Shown piece after piece: positions 13,227-26,400 of a stretch of DNA of 64,000 bases. Position 1 is the stretch's first letter, and each line of letters starts with the position of its first letter. The translations under genes were made by a program, and so were the position numbers. The notes under the pieces are model-generated. The model did no database searches and was not told the DNA's origin. It worked only from the letters and a program-made list of their open reading frames with translations. The stretch is taken from contig CM026423.1 of the NCBI GenBank assembly GCA_014871385.1, positions 5,928,967-5,992,966 of the forward strand, in the 5' to 3' direction. Origin of the DNA: Ceratodon purpureus (taxonomy: Eukaryota > Streptophyta > Bryopsida > Pseudoditrichales > Ditrichaceae).

Positions 13227-13392
13227 CACACCAAAAAGCCCTCAAAAACCCCTCACTCCCGCATTCAAAGACGATTTCCAGCAGTAGCATGTATAACCCA
13301 CAACAATTGCACACCAAAAAGCCCTCAAAAACCCCTCACTCCCGCATTCAAAGACGATTTCCAGCAGTAGCATGTATAACCCACAACAATTG
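13227..13392. repeat. 83-bp tandem duplication
   Basis: Two adjacent, essentially identical 83-bp units start at 13227 and 13310 (CACACCAAAAAGCCCTCAAAA...). A truncated third start lies at 13393. The duplication sits in the presumed promoter of the BTB gene. Confidence 0.9.
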
Positions 13393-13540
13393 CACACCAA
13401 ACGACACTCCCTCCGTATATAACTCCCGCTCACTCTTCCACTAAAACGCAGATTCCGCAACGGTGAAAGTGAACCGCCACCGGGAACGTCGGCACGCCGG
13501 GAACGCGATTACTGGGAACCAAAGTATCGGGAACAATGTT

Positions 13541-13655
13541 GGAACTGTCGTGGGTGACGAAATGGAACTGTCGTGGGTGACGAAATGGAACTGTCGTGGG
13601 GGCCGAAATGGAACTGTCGTGGAGGCCGAAATGGAACTGTCGTGGGTGACGAAAT
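13541..13655. repeat. 23-bp minisatellite, five copies
   Basis: Units start at 13541, 13564, 13587, 13610 and 13633, with core GGAACTGTCGTGGG. Two middle units carry GGCC in place of TGAC. Like the 83-bp duplication, it lies upstream of the BTB gene. Confidence 0.9.
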
Positions 13656-14271
13656 AATTGTTATGTTGACGAACGACCCTCCCAGCCATGCTAAACCAGA
13701 TCCGACTTAGGTCGTCACTGGAATTCTTGGATTATAAATCTTGGCCTTTGGACTTGGACCTTGGAGCTTCACACTATGACCGGCCAAAGGCTTCAAGTGA
13801 ATTATTTAAATATTCCTTTTTAGCCCAAAGGCTCGGCCTCTCAACATAGTTTGGTCTAGAAAAGTGACTGTCATCCTCTCATCTTGGGCATAGTCCAACA
13901 CAACACATGTATGTGAAAATTCTAAAAATGGCAGAACAAGTGATCCTACCATCTAGTTTGGTTAGATGCGCACCTTCTAACTAGCGATACATCAAGCATG
14001 AGTTATATGAATCCATTTCAAAAGAGTGACCCACTCCAGTTTCAAAAGGAAATAGCAATGGCCCATTCATATCCATTGTTGTTGCTACAAGTGCATCATG
14101 CCGCTAGGATAACTTAGTACGAAAACAAAAAATATTAGTGGGAGACCTCAATTGTTTATCCAATTTTATTGGAAACATTGTCTATTGGTAAGCAATCTAC
14201 CCCCAATCCAAAACCCACAAGACAAAGGTATGGAAGTAAAGATCTACTCCCCCTTTTTGAGAGTAAACACT
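13656..14271. other. no recognisable gene
   Basis: Non-coding, AT-rich sequence between the minisatellite and TTAA element copy B. Confidence 0.4.
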
Positions 14272-15120
14272 TTAACCCCTATTGTCAAATGCCCTCAAAA
14301 CTGCAAAAAAACCCTAAAATTGTCCTCTTTAAATGCAAGGTGAAATTTTTTAATTTTTGATGTATTTTTTAGTATGCAACCGTAAGATCTTGTACCTAAT
14401 TTGTATGTGCATATGTATGTTAAATCTTAGATTCAAATTCCTTACCAATTGTGAGATCGTAATGTTTAAAGATAGAAAAAAGTTTTTTTTTGCTTGTTGG
14501 AAAAAAGACAACATTGTTTTTTTGAGGGCCAAAAAAACCATTTTTGGTAGAAAATTTGATGTGAGGCTCTTCACATTCTTGTTTTTAGGTGAGTTAGGAA
14601 CATGCCTTTGCAGTTTTTACCTCATACGACCTATAAAACCTAAAGAAATGCTTGAATATTCACATAGAGGTATGCTGAAATTAACTACAAGACCAATCTT
14701 TGACAATATAAAAGGCAAGTGAAAAATAATTGGATTGAAAATCCAAACGGTGAGATCATGCCTTAAAACCTTATTTACTTGAACAAAAAACAAAACTTGA
14801 AAAAAAGTAAAATCTCAATTTTTGATGAATTTCAAAGTTTCTGCAATTTAATTGATTTTGGGCAGTTTTTGAGAACAAATGAGCATATACCGCAGTTTGG
14901 GCTGTTTTGGGCAGATTTCAAACAATGTTTTCAAACTTTGACTGTGAATATCTCCTAAAGTACAAGGAATTTTGAAGCATGAGATGAATTTTCGGAAAGG
15001 TATGAAATAAATCTACAATTTGCAAAAAATAGCAACTTCATTTTATCTAAATTTAGAAACTGCAAGCTTGATCTGACCAAAATTGACCTTGAAAGGATTG
15101 ATTTCAACGTTAGGGGTTAA
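14272..15120. mobile_element. TTAA-bounded non-autonomous element, copy B
   Basis: Bounded by TTAA-CCCCTATT on the left and TTAGGGG-TTAA on the right, enclosing 841 bp. It carries the family-specific internal box AACCGTAAGATCTTGTACCT at about 14,380 and the phrase GGGCAGTTTT in its right half, both also found in copy C. There is no coding capacity beyond short phenylalanine/lysine-rich frames. Confidence 0.65.
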
Positions 15121-16017
15121 TTCTGATGCAACATTGGCATATCACAAATGCTTTCCACACTCACATTGGCTTCTAGTAAACATAGGTTTAGGGGTGGAAC
15201 AAACAAACACTTCATTCATGTTGGTCTTCTTCGGAGACCAAAGTTTCTCTTCTTCGTGACTTCCACTGTGAATGGGCCATAAAAGACTTTTGTAGATTTG
15301 CTCATTCAAAGGTTGAGTTGCACCAACACTAACCGAGTAGTGCAAGCTGTTTGTTGTAAGTTGTGATAGTCTGAGCTGTGTGCATCTTAGATCCAGTCAA
15401 TTAATCCAGCGGTTTGCAGAAAGTACACATCTTCCTTCGATTCTATGAGCTTGACATTCTTTGCATTGTTCCTTTCAACTTGGCAAGAGCGTGTGTGCGA
15501 CACCTAGGTGAGCGGTGTCAAATGATAAATAAAAGATTCCTTGTCAAATCGGTAGCAACTTTTAAGATGTTCCATACAGAAGTTAGTAACAGAATATAAC
15601 CATCCACCTCTTTGTTGAATGTCAACAGCTAACAAGTCATGTAAGGTACTGATAAACGTTGGAAAATTGGTGCTGCTTGGCATGTTGTATGTGGTTACTT
15701 CACATTGGTAATAAAGTTTTGTGTTTGTAACTAAATGATCAAATAATGATGGAAAATTATCAAGGATGTTAATCAAATGCGGTTGAAGAAGTATGAACAG
15801 TGTTAACCACTATTTTCATATCTTCTCCTGAATGTGATAATATTTTTATAGATTTATTACATCAACATTTTGTATTTGCATATGGCTAATACAAACCTTT
15901 TATTTAAAACCTATAGATGATTTAGTAGTAAAATATATACATGGATGGAAAGCTTCTATTTTTATAGCACTAACGTAGGGTTTCTCTTTAGTTTTTAATA
16001 AAATACAAGTTCTTTAC
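15121..16017. other. no recognisable gene
   Basis: AT-rich DNA. Frames at 15,142-15,345 and 15,504-15,776 show no known motif. Confidence 0.4.
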
Positions 16018-16161
16018 CAGTGTTGGTCTGTTATGGCATCTTTCTACAGTGAAACCTTGGACAATGGTTCATTCTAAATACTCGTTTGAGGTCCACAACT
16101 TCTCATAACGACTCTAATTGATTCATTTCACTGTAGAAGATGCCATAATAGACCAACACTG
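16018..16161. repeat. short inverted repeat (hairpin or MITE relic)
   Basis: Arms at 16,018-16,054 and 16,126-16,161 are near-perfect reverse complements (core AGTGTTGGTCTRTTATGGCATC) around a loop of about 70 bp. The size suggests a miniature foldback element. Confidence 0.75.
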
Positions 16162-17879
16162 TTCTTTATCCCTAAAGGCTGTTGGTGTTTTTGGAGCAGA
16201 TATTGCAAAAAACCATCCCCCTATTGATAGCAATCTACTCATTTCTACAATCTAAAATCAAATGGAATATGTAACAATAAGGTCTTGTACCTACCTTCTC
16301 CGTAAAGGTATATACCAAATTTGAGCTCATTCCACCATACAAATTGCAAGATTATAAGGTTTGAATTCAATATAAGAGTTTTATTTTTTTATTTTTATTT
16401 TTTATTTTTTATTTTTTTATTTTTATTTTTTTATTTTTATATATAAGATTGTAAGGTTTGAATTCAGTGTAGAAGTTTTTTTGACATTGCCTCAGTAGTA
16501 CCAGTATACCTAAGTTTTGATGCCTTAAAGATATAGATTGCAAACAAATCTTTTCCATGAAAGATCATCAATTCCTACAAGTATAGAAGTTAGGTAACAC
16601 TTACAAAGTTTGAGTCCCATACGAGCTTGAAAAGGAAGAAAAATCCTTGCTTTTGTGAAAAGGGGTGTGTTGAAAATGCATTACATTCTCCAAAATTAAA
16701 ACTACCAAAAGAGTTGTATAAACGATTGGAAATCCAAACAATTGGAAATCCAAACAATATAAATGTTCATGTCAATGAGAGAAAGAACCAAAAAATTTCA
16801 ATGCAATCCCAAAAAACTCAAATTTTTGGATTTTATTGAAATCATTATGGTATATTTCTCTGTAATCGCAAAGGGCAATTTTGGAAATAACGGGTCATAG
16901 GAATGGACTAGCAGCCCACATCATACAAATTGGATGACATATATTAAGTTTGGGTGAAAAATGAAGATATGATGTATTATTTTCTATGGATGGAAAAAAC
17001 TATTTTGAATGCAAACTAAGTTATAGATGATAACTTTCATCTGGACCAAAAAAACTCATAAATGAAGACTGCACTTCTAGATAAAAACGGTTAGTTAGAT
17101 TTAAAATGTTTATCGGATGAAAAATTGTCACCAATGTGTATGGATGGAAAATATTGGGCCCATTATGTTGTAAGTGCCAACCCCTTGAAATTTAGTATTG
17201 TCACTTTCTGTCCTTGTTAATGAGATTTCATAGAAGCAATTTACCCTAAATTTGTTTAAGATTTATATTGTTCTAAAAACACCATTTGAATTTTCTAAAT
17301 AACATGATCTTCTGACTTATGTTTCAAGTTCTTGGAAAAATAAATAAACTTTAGTAGTTTTAATTTTGGAGAATGTAATTGCAAATACACTTGGTAGTTT
17401 TATTTTCAAACTGATTTCTTCTTAATTATTCTGTGCAATCTTGCTATGTGCTATGGTGTACTTTTCATGTATCAGAAATATAAACTTGAAAAATTGTCAT
17501 ATGGTATATGATAAGATTGGTTTTAAATCTGAAGCCCAAATCCATGTGTCTGGCTTTTCTGGGTAAAGAAATGTTATTGCAAAGGACACAAAGCAAAAAA
17601 AATTAGCTCCATGAAGGCACCCTTTTGAAACCTTCACTATGAAGCTAAAATACTTGCGGCAAACAGTGCTGTAATTTTGACACAAATGCTTTACATGGCA
17701 ATGTGTTGATGAACAGCACTTAGCATATTCTCAGAGCAAGTATGGACATTGGACAAGACACAAACAGCATGATAAAAGTTGAATGGCATGCAGAGATTCT
17801 AATTTCTAATTCTGACAAGTTGTTGGTGTCAAAATACACCTCCAAGTTCAAAATTCCTAACGACAAGGTCACCTTCCCT
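16162..17879. other. gene-free DNA with a T/A-rich simple repeat and a possible degenerate TTAA-family copy
   Basis: A low-complexity TTTTTA run occupies about 16,378-16,440. Near 16,170 a TATCCCTAAAGG start, and near 16,280 the string AAGGTCTTGTACCTACC, resemble the left end and internal box of the TTAA-bounded family. No matching right end was found. No genes were recognised. Confidence 0.35.
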
Positions 17880-17968
17880 TGGATTATGGGTACGGTGTTG
17901 TCATAGTTGTGTATTGTGATCTCACCCATCAAAATACACAACTATGACAACACCGTACCCATAATCCA
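17880..17968. repeat. perfect 34-bp inverted repeat (hairpin)
   Basis: Positions 17,880-17,913 and 17,935-17,968 are exact reverse complements around a 21-nt loop. The stem begins TGGATTATGGGTACGG. A perfect stem of this length implies recent origin or maintenance. Confidence 0.9.
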
Positions 17969-18075
17969 CTACAAAGATTTGCCACTACAAAGATTTTGGT
18001 CATATTTTTTATCTTCTTTTTTACTTAATTGGTTGCTTTTGTGATTGGAGTAAGATGATAATATTCTACTTGTTA

Positions 18076-18943
18076 TTAACCCCTAAATTTCTGAGGGTAT
18101 TTTTCATCAAAACTGCCTCAAAACAGCCCCTCTTCAAAGCAAGGTGGATTTTGCAAACTTAGGGTCTTTTTTAGTACATCTAACCGTAAGATCTTGTAGC
18201 TAACTTCTATGTCTGCATGTTTATCTAATCTCACACAGTCATTCTTCACCAATTGCAAGATCATAACGTTCAAAGTTGAAAAACAAGTTTTTTTCCCTGC
18301 GAAAAAAGGGGACATCAGAGTTTTGAAGGCCCAAAAAACCATTTTTTTGCATTATGGATTTTGGCGGATTTGATGCACGGCAAAGAAGACTGAGTTAGCT
18401 AATTGTACTACAAAAATTATATTCAAAAAGGTTGTGGAAGGTTGCCAAAAAAATCATTTTCTGCTAGGGGGTATACTGAAATTCACAAACAAAGGCCGTT
18501 TTTGGACAATAAAAATAGCACGTGAAAAAATTTTGGATTAAAAATCCGAACGGTGGGAACATGCTCTACTGCCTTCTCTATACATAGAAATTTTTATTAT
18601 TGAAAAATATCAAAATCTCAATTTTTGGTGGAATTTCAAAGTTTTGTCTTTGGGCAGATTTTTGGAGATTTTCGCAATTTTGGGCAGTTTTGGGCAGAAT
18701 TTGCTGCATTCACAGTGGCTTAGAAAATTTCAGCAGCTGCCTAATGAGCAGAGTTTGACACTTAAACCTTCATAACTTTTGATCCCGATGTCGGAATTGA
18801 AAAATAAAAATATGCACACGGAGCTCTCAGAACGGCACACCTTCATTTAAAATTTCAAAAAATACCCATCCAAATTGAAGTTGCAGGTACATGCCCAAAC
18901 TCCATTTGCACCCCCAGGGGGTGCATTGTCGTTTAGGGGTTAA
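18076..18943. mobile_element. TTAA-bounded non-autonomous element, copy C
   Basis: TTAA-CCCCTAAA on the left and TTTAGGGG-TTAA on the right enclose 860 bp. The internal box CTAACCGTAAGATCTTGTAG at about 18,180 and the phrase TTTTGGGCAGTTTTGGGCAG near 18,670-18,700 are shared with copy B. It is non-coding. Confidence 0.65.
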
Positions 18944-20430
18944 TCAAATCACTTATTAAATATATTTAAAATGTATTATATATATATTTTTATAAAAAGT
19001 GAGTTTAAAAGGCATCTTTGATCTTAGGGGCATAGCAAGTCATTTATTCACACAAAACTTTAATGCTTACGATTTTTTGTTATAAATGAATAATACCAGA
19101 TAATTCATTTATTTCAAATACATTATTTATTTTGTACTTGACTTTGGATCCTATGTTTTGTTGATCCTAACTGTTGAAAGTTTTAGAGTTTAGAATTCTT
19201 TCACGTAGTATATTTAGAAAACAAAATATTATTTTGCCTTTAGTTGAATGTGTTGAATCCAACTAAAATTATTTTATAGAATATTGTGCATACTATTTAC
19301 ATTCAAATTTCTCTACATTACTTTGTTCAAAATATATTTTTTAAAAGAAATCTCCAAAATTCAAAAATATCATTTCCTTATCATACAACAGTGCAACATG
19401 ACAAAGATCTAAAAAGAAAAAATTAAGAATATCCAAAACAGTACCTGCATCCAGTCCTCAGCTCCACTTCACAAATCACAATAGTGGAGGAAAGGAAATC
19501 CAAAGATAGTGTTTTCTGTCAAACTAATAATGACATGCATGGAATCATTATTTTCCACAACTGAATACATGGCAGCTCCAGTACAAGAAATATATATGTA
19601 TCTTACATCTCCAACCTTTTTTTTTTTTTTTTTTTTTTTTGAAGCAAATGAACGGAATTCATTGCAAAGGAAAAAGAAAACAATGGCCCTCATCGGACTT
19701 ACATCTCCAACCTTGTGGCCCATCCCATTCACATATCCAACCACTAAAAATCCCATACAAAATTGCCCCAACTCATCCCATCATGGGCCCTAACTCAAAA
19801 TTCATGAATCCTTTGGACCAGGGTGGGATCTGTTGTACTAGTCCTCCATACCCCAATAAACTGTTCCCCTAATGTCCAAAAAAAAAACCAAAAAAAAAAC
19901 CAAAAAAAAAACAACAACCAAAATTACTCAAACTTCATCAACTTCCGTGCGCAACTGAACGCCAGTCGAATCCATCCTCAATCAACACACAGGGGCTCCA
20001 TATCATTGCTGATGCATGGTCCTTGCAGACACAACCACTAAAAAAATCCACACCAATCCACAACAAGTCCATGAATAATTATGTCCCTCATGTCAAGGCT
20101 CCAAAAACAGTAAAACAAAAAAAAACCATCAACCAAAAGAAAGGAGAAAAAAGAAAGAAAGAGAAACAGTCCATGGACCATGGTCCATGATTTCAAGCAA
20201 CCATAATTGAATATAGAAAACAAATCCCCAAAATCCGAAACCAATGTTGGAGATGATGATGGTTTTGGAGCAAAATGATGGCAATGGTACACTGGCGCAG
20301 ACAGTCATCAAGAGCAGCCCCTCGGACAGAGATTCTGCAAGCGTAGCTGCACAGTGCCAGTTTGCTTTGCTGTGCATGCCATGCCATGGTTGCTCTGTTT
20401 CCAGCGCTGTCTGGACTCTGTCTCCGTCTC
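18944..20430. other. gene-free DNA upstream of KDSB
   Basis: Contains a 24-T run at about 19,617-19,640, an (A)8-9CC simple repeat at about 19,877-19,910 and an 18-bp perfect palindrome (CATGGACCATGGTCCATG) at 20,172-20,189. The last few hundred bases probably include the KDSB promoter. No coding sequence was recognised. Confidence 0.4.
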
Positions 20431-20494
20431 CTCACCAGTCAGAGCCGGGATATATCACACACCCCGTGCTGCAGATGAGCTCTTCTTGCCCCAG

Positions 20495-21088
20495 GTGAGG
20501 TCAAGGTGGAGGTTTTGGGATTGGATTCGGAGCTCGGATGAGCGTTTTGTTTGGGACTCATGGAGATGACTGTGGAGCCTCCCAGGTTACAGCTCTGAGG
20601 TTTCTTTAACCTCCCACTTCGGCACTACAGGTGGGTTGGGAGTTGTAGTTTTGGAGTTGAGGAGTAAGGTTTTGGATGTGGTTGTGTCAGTAGGTTGGGT
20701 GTTTTGATGTTGATGATGATGATGATGATGATGGTGTTGTGTGTTTCTGTATTGGTAGTAGAGGTTGATTGTTTGTTGGAGTGTTGGTTGAGTTGGGAGG
20801 GATTTGTTGTTCAGAGGTTTGTAGAGTGTTGGAGAGGTTTGGGTTTGGTGGTGGTTCAGAGTTTGTGGGGTTGAGAGTTGTGAGGGTATTTTTTTTATTT
20901 TTTTGATTTTTTTATTTGGTTTTTGGTATTTGGTTTTTGGTTTTGATTTTTAGAGTTGGTAGTGATGGTTTAGGATGGTTTGGGTATGGTGGTGTTAGGT
21001 TAGGTGTGATGTGAGAGTCTGATGAGGGTGTTATGAGGGTTGATGTCGTTTTATATGTGAGAATTGGGATTTGGTGTTGTTTTTGCAG
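20495..21088 (+). other. probable 5' UTR intron of KDSB
   Basis: A donor (CCCCAG/GTGAGG) at 20,495 and an acceptor (TTTTTGCAG/GG) at 21,088 bracket a T/G-rich stretch with the low-C composition of an intron. The acceptor lies 18 bases before the KDSB start codon. A (GAT)n microsatellite lies at about 20,711-20,733. The upstream exon boundary is inferred from splice signals only. Confidence 0.5.
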
Positions 21089-21106
21089 GGAATACCAGGC
21101 ATATAA

Positions 21107-23438
21107 ATGAGCTGCAAGAGTGTGATGGGCGAGCATGGCAGCAGCTCGCCGTGGGCACCATGGCTGGTGCACACGGCGGTGGCTGTGAGCGCCATCACCA
21201 TTGCAGCAGCCGCAAACCATTACTGGTTCCACGCAAGGTCGAAGGGCCGGCCTCGCGTGGTGGGCATCATCCCTGCGCGCTACAAGTCCTCTCGCTTCGA
21301 GGGCAAGCCTCTGGTGCACATCATGGGCAAGCCCATGATCCAGGTTCTCTATTTTCTTAAGCCTTTTGAAGCGATTGGTACTTCTATAATGCCACTTGAA
21401 TTCTGTAATTTATATATTATTGCTACTCTTCAGTTTGGATTTTGGTATTTATCTCATCTTAGCAATCATGGCAATCAGATTTTGCCAATCAATGCAAGTT
21501 TAGGGTTAAACAAGTGTTGAACTGAGTTGGAGTTAAACGTGACTGGATGTGTAGAGGACATGGGAGCAAGCGAAAAAATGTACCTCGCTTCAAGCTGTTG
21601 GTTAGTTTTACTTGTTCCTAAGACTTTTATTTTATTGTTTCTTGTCAAAGATCCTTGCTAAACCCTAAAACCCTAGTGCTCACGCTCCTAAAGCAGAATG
21701 AGATGTTTTCTTTTCTGCTCATTAGATTGAGATGCGATTTAATCTTCAGATGGAATCCACTTGCATTGATGTGTTGCAAAATTTCCAAATGTGAACTCGG
21801 ATGCAAGTACTTTGTTGGACTGTTGATGAATGGGATTTATTTCTTGGTATGCAGTGGTGGCCACTGATGATGAGAGAATTGCTGATTGTTGTCGTGAGTT
21901 TGGCGCCGACGTCATTATGACTTCGGAGAATTGTCAGAACGGTGCGTTTTCCCTTCTTTGGTTTAGGTGTTCGTGTGCTGACACGTTACAGATTCTGGAG
22001 ACGAGTAAAGTTTTCCGACTATAAAATACACCAACTATAGCAATGTTATTCATTTTAGTAGAATATGGGTTTGGATCTCCATTCATGGTTCTCGTTGGCA
22101 CACTTTGTGAAAGAGTCTGTGCTATATTGCAGGGACAGAACGGTGCAATGAGGCCCTTGAAAAGCTCAGCACAGAGTATGATATTGTGGTGAATATTCAA
22201 GGTGACGAACCTCTTATCGAGCCGGTCATCATCGATGGCATTGTCCTGGCACTGCAGGTATTACTTGATCTATTTGAGAGCGAGGTCTGTTTTCATTATT
22301 AGATGTTGCAGACTTATAGAGGACTTATTCTCGTCGATTTACTGTCGATCTATATGGTTAGGTCTTGGGACTCATGTGTTTCACATTATGCAGAGGTCTC
22401 CAGATGCCATATACAGCACTGCCGTAACCGCTTTGAAGCCGGAGGACGCTAGTAATCCCAACCGGGTTAAATGTATTGTGGACAAAAATGGCTATGCCTT
22501 GTATTTCTCACGCGGGCTTCTGCCTTCTAACCTGTAAGTTGAATCCATCTACGCAATCTTTTCTCTTTTCTCTAATTCACATTCTATAGTTCAAGTCATT
22601 ATGTATATGTCAAATTTGTCTCACGCTCTTATTTCTTAGGTGCAACTTCGCAGAATGACGCACAGCTGTGATCACTGTATGTATTGCTCAAAAATTAAAC
22701 CACATAGACTTGTCTCTGTGAGCTGCTGTAGATATCATTCTGCTCCTGAATCTGACACATGCTGTTTGCTTAACCTTAGAAAAGGGAGCCCTAATCCAGA
22801 CTTTCCATATCTTTTGCACCTTGGCATACAGGTTGGATTCCTGACCTCAGCAGTTATAGTTATGATGTTTCTTTGAAAGTGTTGAATGCTTAACACTAAA
22901 CAGTTTTAAAACGTGTTTCTTGGTTGTCACGTAGTCACAAAATTGGTCGATATGTCACATCCTGTCAATGGTTCGGCTCCTTAAGACTATATTTGATCTT
23001 TTTTTATTGATGATGTGGCAGTGTTACGATGCAAAATTTCTGAAAGTTTACGCTAGTATGCCATCGTCTCCATTGCAAGTGGAAGAGGATCTGGAGCAGC
23101 TCAAAGTTCTAGAAAATGGCTACAAACTGAAGGTTAACCACTGTCAGTGTGTCACTTTTGTTTTTTATTTTCGCGTGATCAAACCTGGCAAACGGATAGC
23201 GAAAAATTAGGCTTATCTTTTGGCTTCAACATATCGTATGCACTTAAAATCCTGATCGCTGTGTTCACTGTCATTGTAGAAAACAATGTAAATATGATGG
23301 TCTTCAATAGGGTATACCTCAATCTACCGTAATTTCTGCGTGCAGGTGATTAAGGTGGATCATGAAGCACACGGGGTTGACACCCCTGGTGACATCGCCA
23401 AAGTTGAAGCCGTGATGCGGGCTCAACATCTTGACTAA
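21107..23438 (+). CDS. KDSB: 3-deoxy-manno-octulosonate cytidylyltransferase (CMP-Kdo synthetase), 8 coding exons, 296 aa
   Basis: The enzyme joins CTP and Kdo to make CMP-Kdo, the activated sugar that plants need for Kdo in rhamnogalacturonan II of the pectic cell wall. Coding exons are 21107-21343, 21555-21600, 21855-21941, 22133-22257, 22394-22533, 22780-22831, 23022-23132 and 23346-23438. All have GT-AG borders and joined phases. Residues 18-38 form a hydrophobic anchor before a basic stretch, as in the mitochondrially anchored plant enzyme. The catalytic domain shows IIPARYKSSRFEGKPL (54-69), VATDDERI (96-103), NIQGDEPLIEP (144-154), NRVKC and HGVDTPGD (275-282). The second coding exon is only 46 bp (RTWEQAKK...). 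Length and motifs match the plant family and no lesion is visible. The ATG at 21107 gives the full anchor. The gene appears intact and is the only clearly healthy host gene in the window. Confidence 0.95.
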
Positions 23439-26400
23439 CCTGTTTTGTAGTTTAGGAGTGCACTAGACACTTAGAGCACCGGATTCAGATGCTGTTTCTC
23501 AAATTTATTGAGCGAGAAACAATCTACTAAACTGGAATTTTATCAACTCCTGTTGAACTTTCAATCGGCAAGTTAATAACCCTACTTTACACCATCATTT
23601 CTGTGCTTGGCATCTTAGAACGTTTTAATTAGCCTGGAGGTTTAATGAAGCCCCATTTACATGTAGAAAATCATCAAGAAGTTTCCTGATCTATGAGCCC
23701 TAAAGTGTTAAGTTACCTGTCAAAATCGTATTGTGTACGCAATTAGTAGTTCCTATTAAACTCCACGAGGACAAGGAGGCAGTGGAAGAAACAGCAATTG
23801 GGATATTGAGGAACACCATACAATTGTTGAAACATTGTTATCGGAGATTCCCTTAATTACGCAGGCCAACTATCATGTGAGATTTATGGCAGGAGGAGAG
23901 TGTTCAGGCACCAAGCAGGTGAAAAATTGACCTGGTTTTTGCCACAACGAACATGGGCATTTGGTTGCTGCAGTTGGAAAAACTAGTTCAGTCTCTGACG
24001 CCTCGATTCAGTTTTCTAACGAGACACTGTCCCACTCAAAGCACCGAGTTCCTCCCAAACTGGCTGTGAACGACTTAAAACTCTCGAAGGTAGAGAAACC
24101 AAAAACCGTGAATGCCCACAAGCCGTGTAGTAGAGTTTTCCAAAATCAGAAAAGTGGTAGAATGAAGACCCAAAATTTCTGCATGGTTGTGGTGAACCAG
24201 CCAGGTTTTGACACATAATGTCAAGTTTTGGTTTTCTTAGTAGTCTTATGTTCAATTTTCTGTGATATTAGTAAATGGTTTTAGAACACCATTATAGTTG
24301 GTTCAGTTAGAGTCTAGTATACAGGAAGGGGGTTGACAAACTTCCCACTTAAAAAAATTCTAGACAATTGTTTTCAAGGAATAAAAATACGAAACAAGTT
24401 GCATTCTTCATCATTTCTTCTTCTTCATTTTAAAAAAAAATTACAGAGTACCTACCTTCATCATTTATAGTCAAATCACTTTATTTTCACGGTTTTTGGT
24501 TTCTCTACCTTAGTATTCATAATAGTGATAGAATCGACGTTAGTATATATCAGGCGGACATTAGGCAAACGCATATAGTGAGATTCAGCCCCGCCACCCG
24601 CCACCCGCCAAGAGAGGTGGCTCGGTGTCGTTGGTGGAAGGATCGATGGCTGGCGGGGGCATGCATCCCCCACAAGTAACTCCAAATCCTTTCGATAGCA
24701 CTGAGTTTGGAGTGAAACGACGTTGGAGTAGCGTCTGGCGGAGGTCAAACACGACGAGAGAAGTCCTATGGCAATGTTGTGAGAATTGGATGAAATCAAT
24801 AGGCACCCGCCAGGGTCCGCCAAGATTTCTCTTCATGTGCGTCTTCCTATTGTTGCCAAAGTAACAGTTTAGATTAGGCTCCACGTCGAGGCAGGTCGAG
24901 GCTGCATATAGTACATGATTGTTGATATAGTAATGCATTATTCTTAGATTCTGACTGTTCTCTTTGATGTGTATACCACATTTTGAAACTACGCCGCAAT
25001 TGATTTTTTTGAAATGTACATTATTTTTTGAAATATCCACCAGAAAAGAGATGTTGCTTCCAGCGTAGTGCAAGAGAAGTCGTTGAGCATGAAATTTGAC
25101 CGGCCACCACATGGTGTAAAATGATTTAAATTTTGAACCTTATTGAAGTGAATGTTGAAGTATGCTACAAAGGTAATGGAGTTTATCAAAGTATGTTAGT
25201 AAGATAATAGAGTTTACTTTTTGATGAAGTTAAAGTTTTGAAAAGAAATTTACCAAAACATACATCAATAGTATTGTCTTCTACACATTGTTTACCACCT
25301 AATGTCACCTATGCAAGCCTCAATTAGAGAAATCACATAGATAGGCATGCTAATGATGAATACTTCTATGAGTTTCTAGGGACATGTCTTTCTATTCATG
25401 TAGAATGATATAGAATAATATTTTTGGATGTTTGATATGATGTTTTTTTAAAGAACATCTCTATTTTATGTTATGGACATTCTAAAGTTTGACAAATTTG
25501 CAGGCTACTTTAGCTTTTGTATGCAATGTGCATCCCTCTAATTTTTTGGTTTTGCATTGTAGAATATCATAGCATTTACGTTGATAAGCATCATGGTTCC
25601 ATGATTGTAGAAGAAATAAAAGCCACTTAATCTTCATATGAATAATGTAATATAAAATTTATCTTTGAAGTCATACATCCTTCAAAATCTCATTTTTATG
25701 AGTGCATTATACATTTAAAATACATACTATAATCTTCCAATCTAAGAATCCAATCATATTAGAATTTAATTGCCACTTGTTTAATTAAGGAATGGTTACA
25801 TTTATGTAGTTAAATTTTATAAATAAAATCACCAATTTAAACAACAAGAATTTGAAGAAAAAAAATTCAAAAATCTTTCATTTAACTTTGAATTTATAGA
25901 GTATGCAAAAATATTGTGAGTTTTATAAGTGATAGAGACTTATTGCTATATTTTTGCATTTTTACACATGTATGTAGGTAGTTGCATATCTCCAAATTGA
26001 AATTTTATTTTTCCAAAATATATATTCATACTTTTCCAATTCAAAACATCAAAATTTCAAATCCAATTCTTTATGAATTTTCTATAATTTGTATTTTTGA
26101 CACACTAGTGGTTAGTTGAGCATCGTAGGATTAAGATAAATTTAAAACCATAGATGAAAGTACTTAGTGCCTTAAAAATAATCTAAATTTGTTGTTTACT
26201 CACTATGTTGTAAAGAAAGTCTTAAAAAATTGCCTTATAGCATGTCAAAAAGAGGTTGAGCAATAATCCTTGTTTTTGTCATTAATCCCTAAAGTTTCTT
26301 ATGGTTTTTTTTGTCAAAAATATTAAAACTAGTCTTTGAAACTTAATATCTAATAAATCTCAATGTAAACATTATTAACATATTCAACAGTAGGATTTTA

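Noticed and set aside
23961-24255. Small frames downstream of KDSB
   Set aside because: Short, unlike any known family, and found on both strands over the same bases; no supporting splice or domain evidence.
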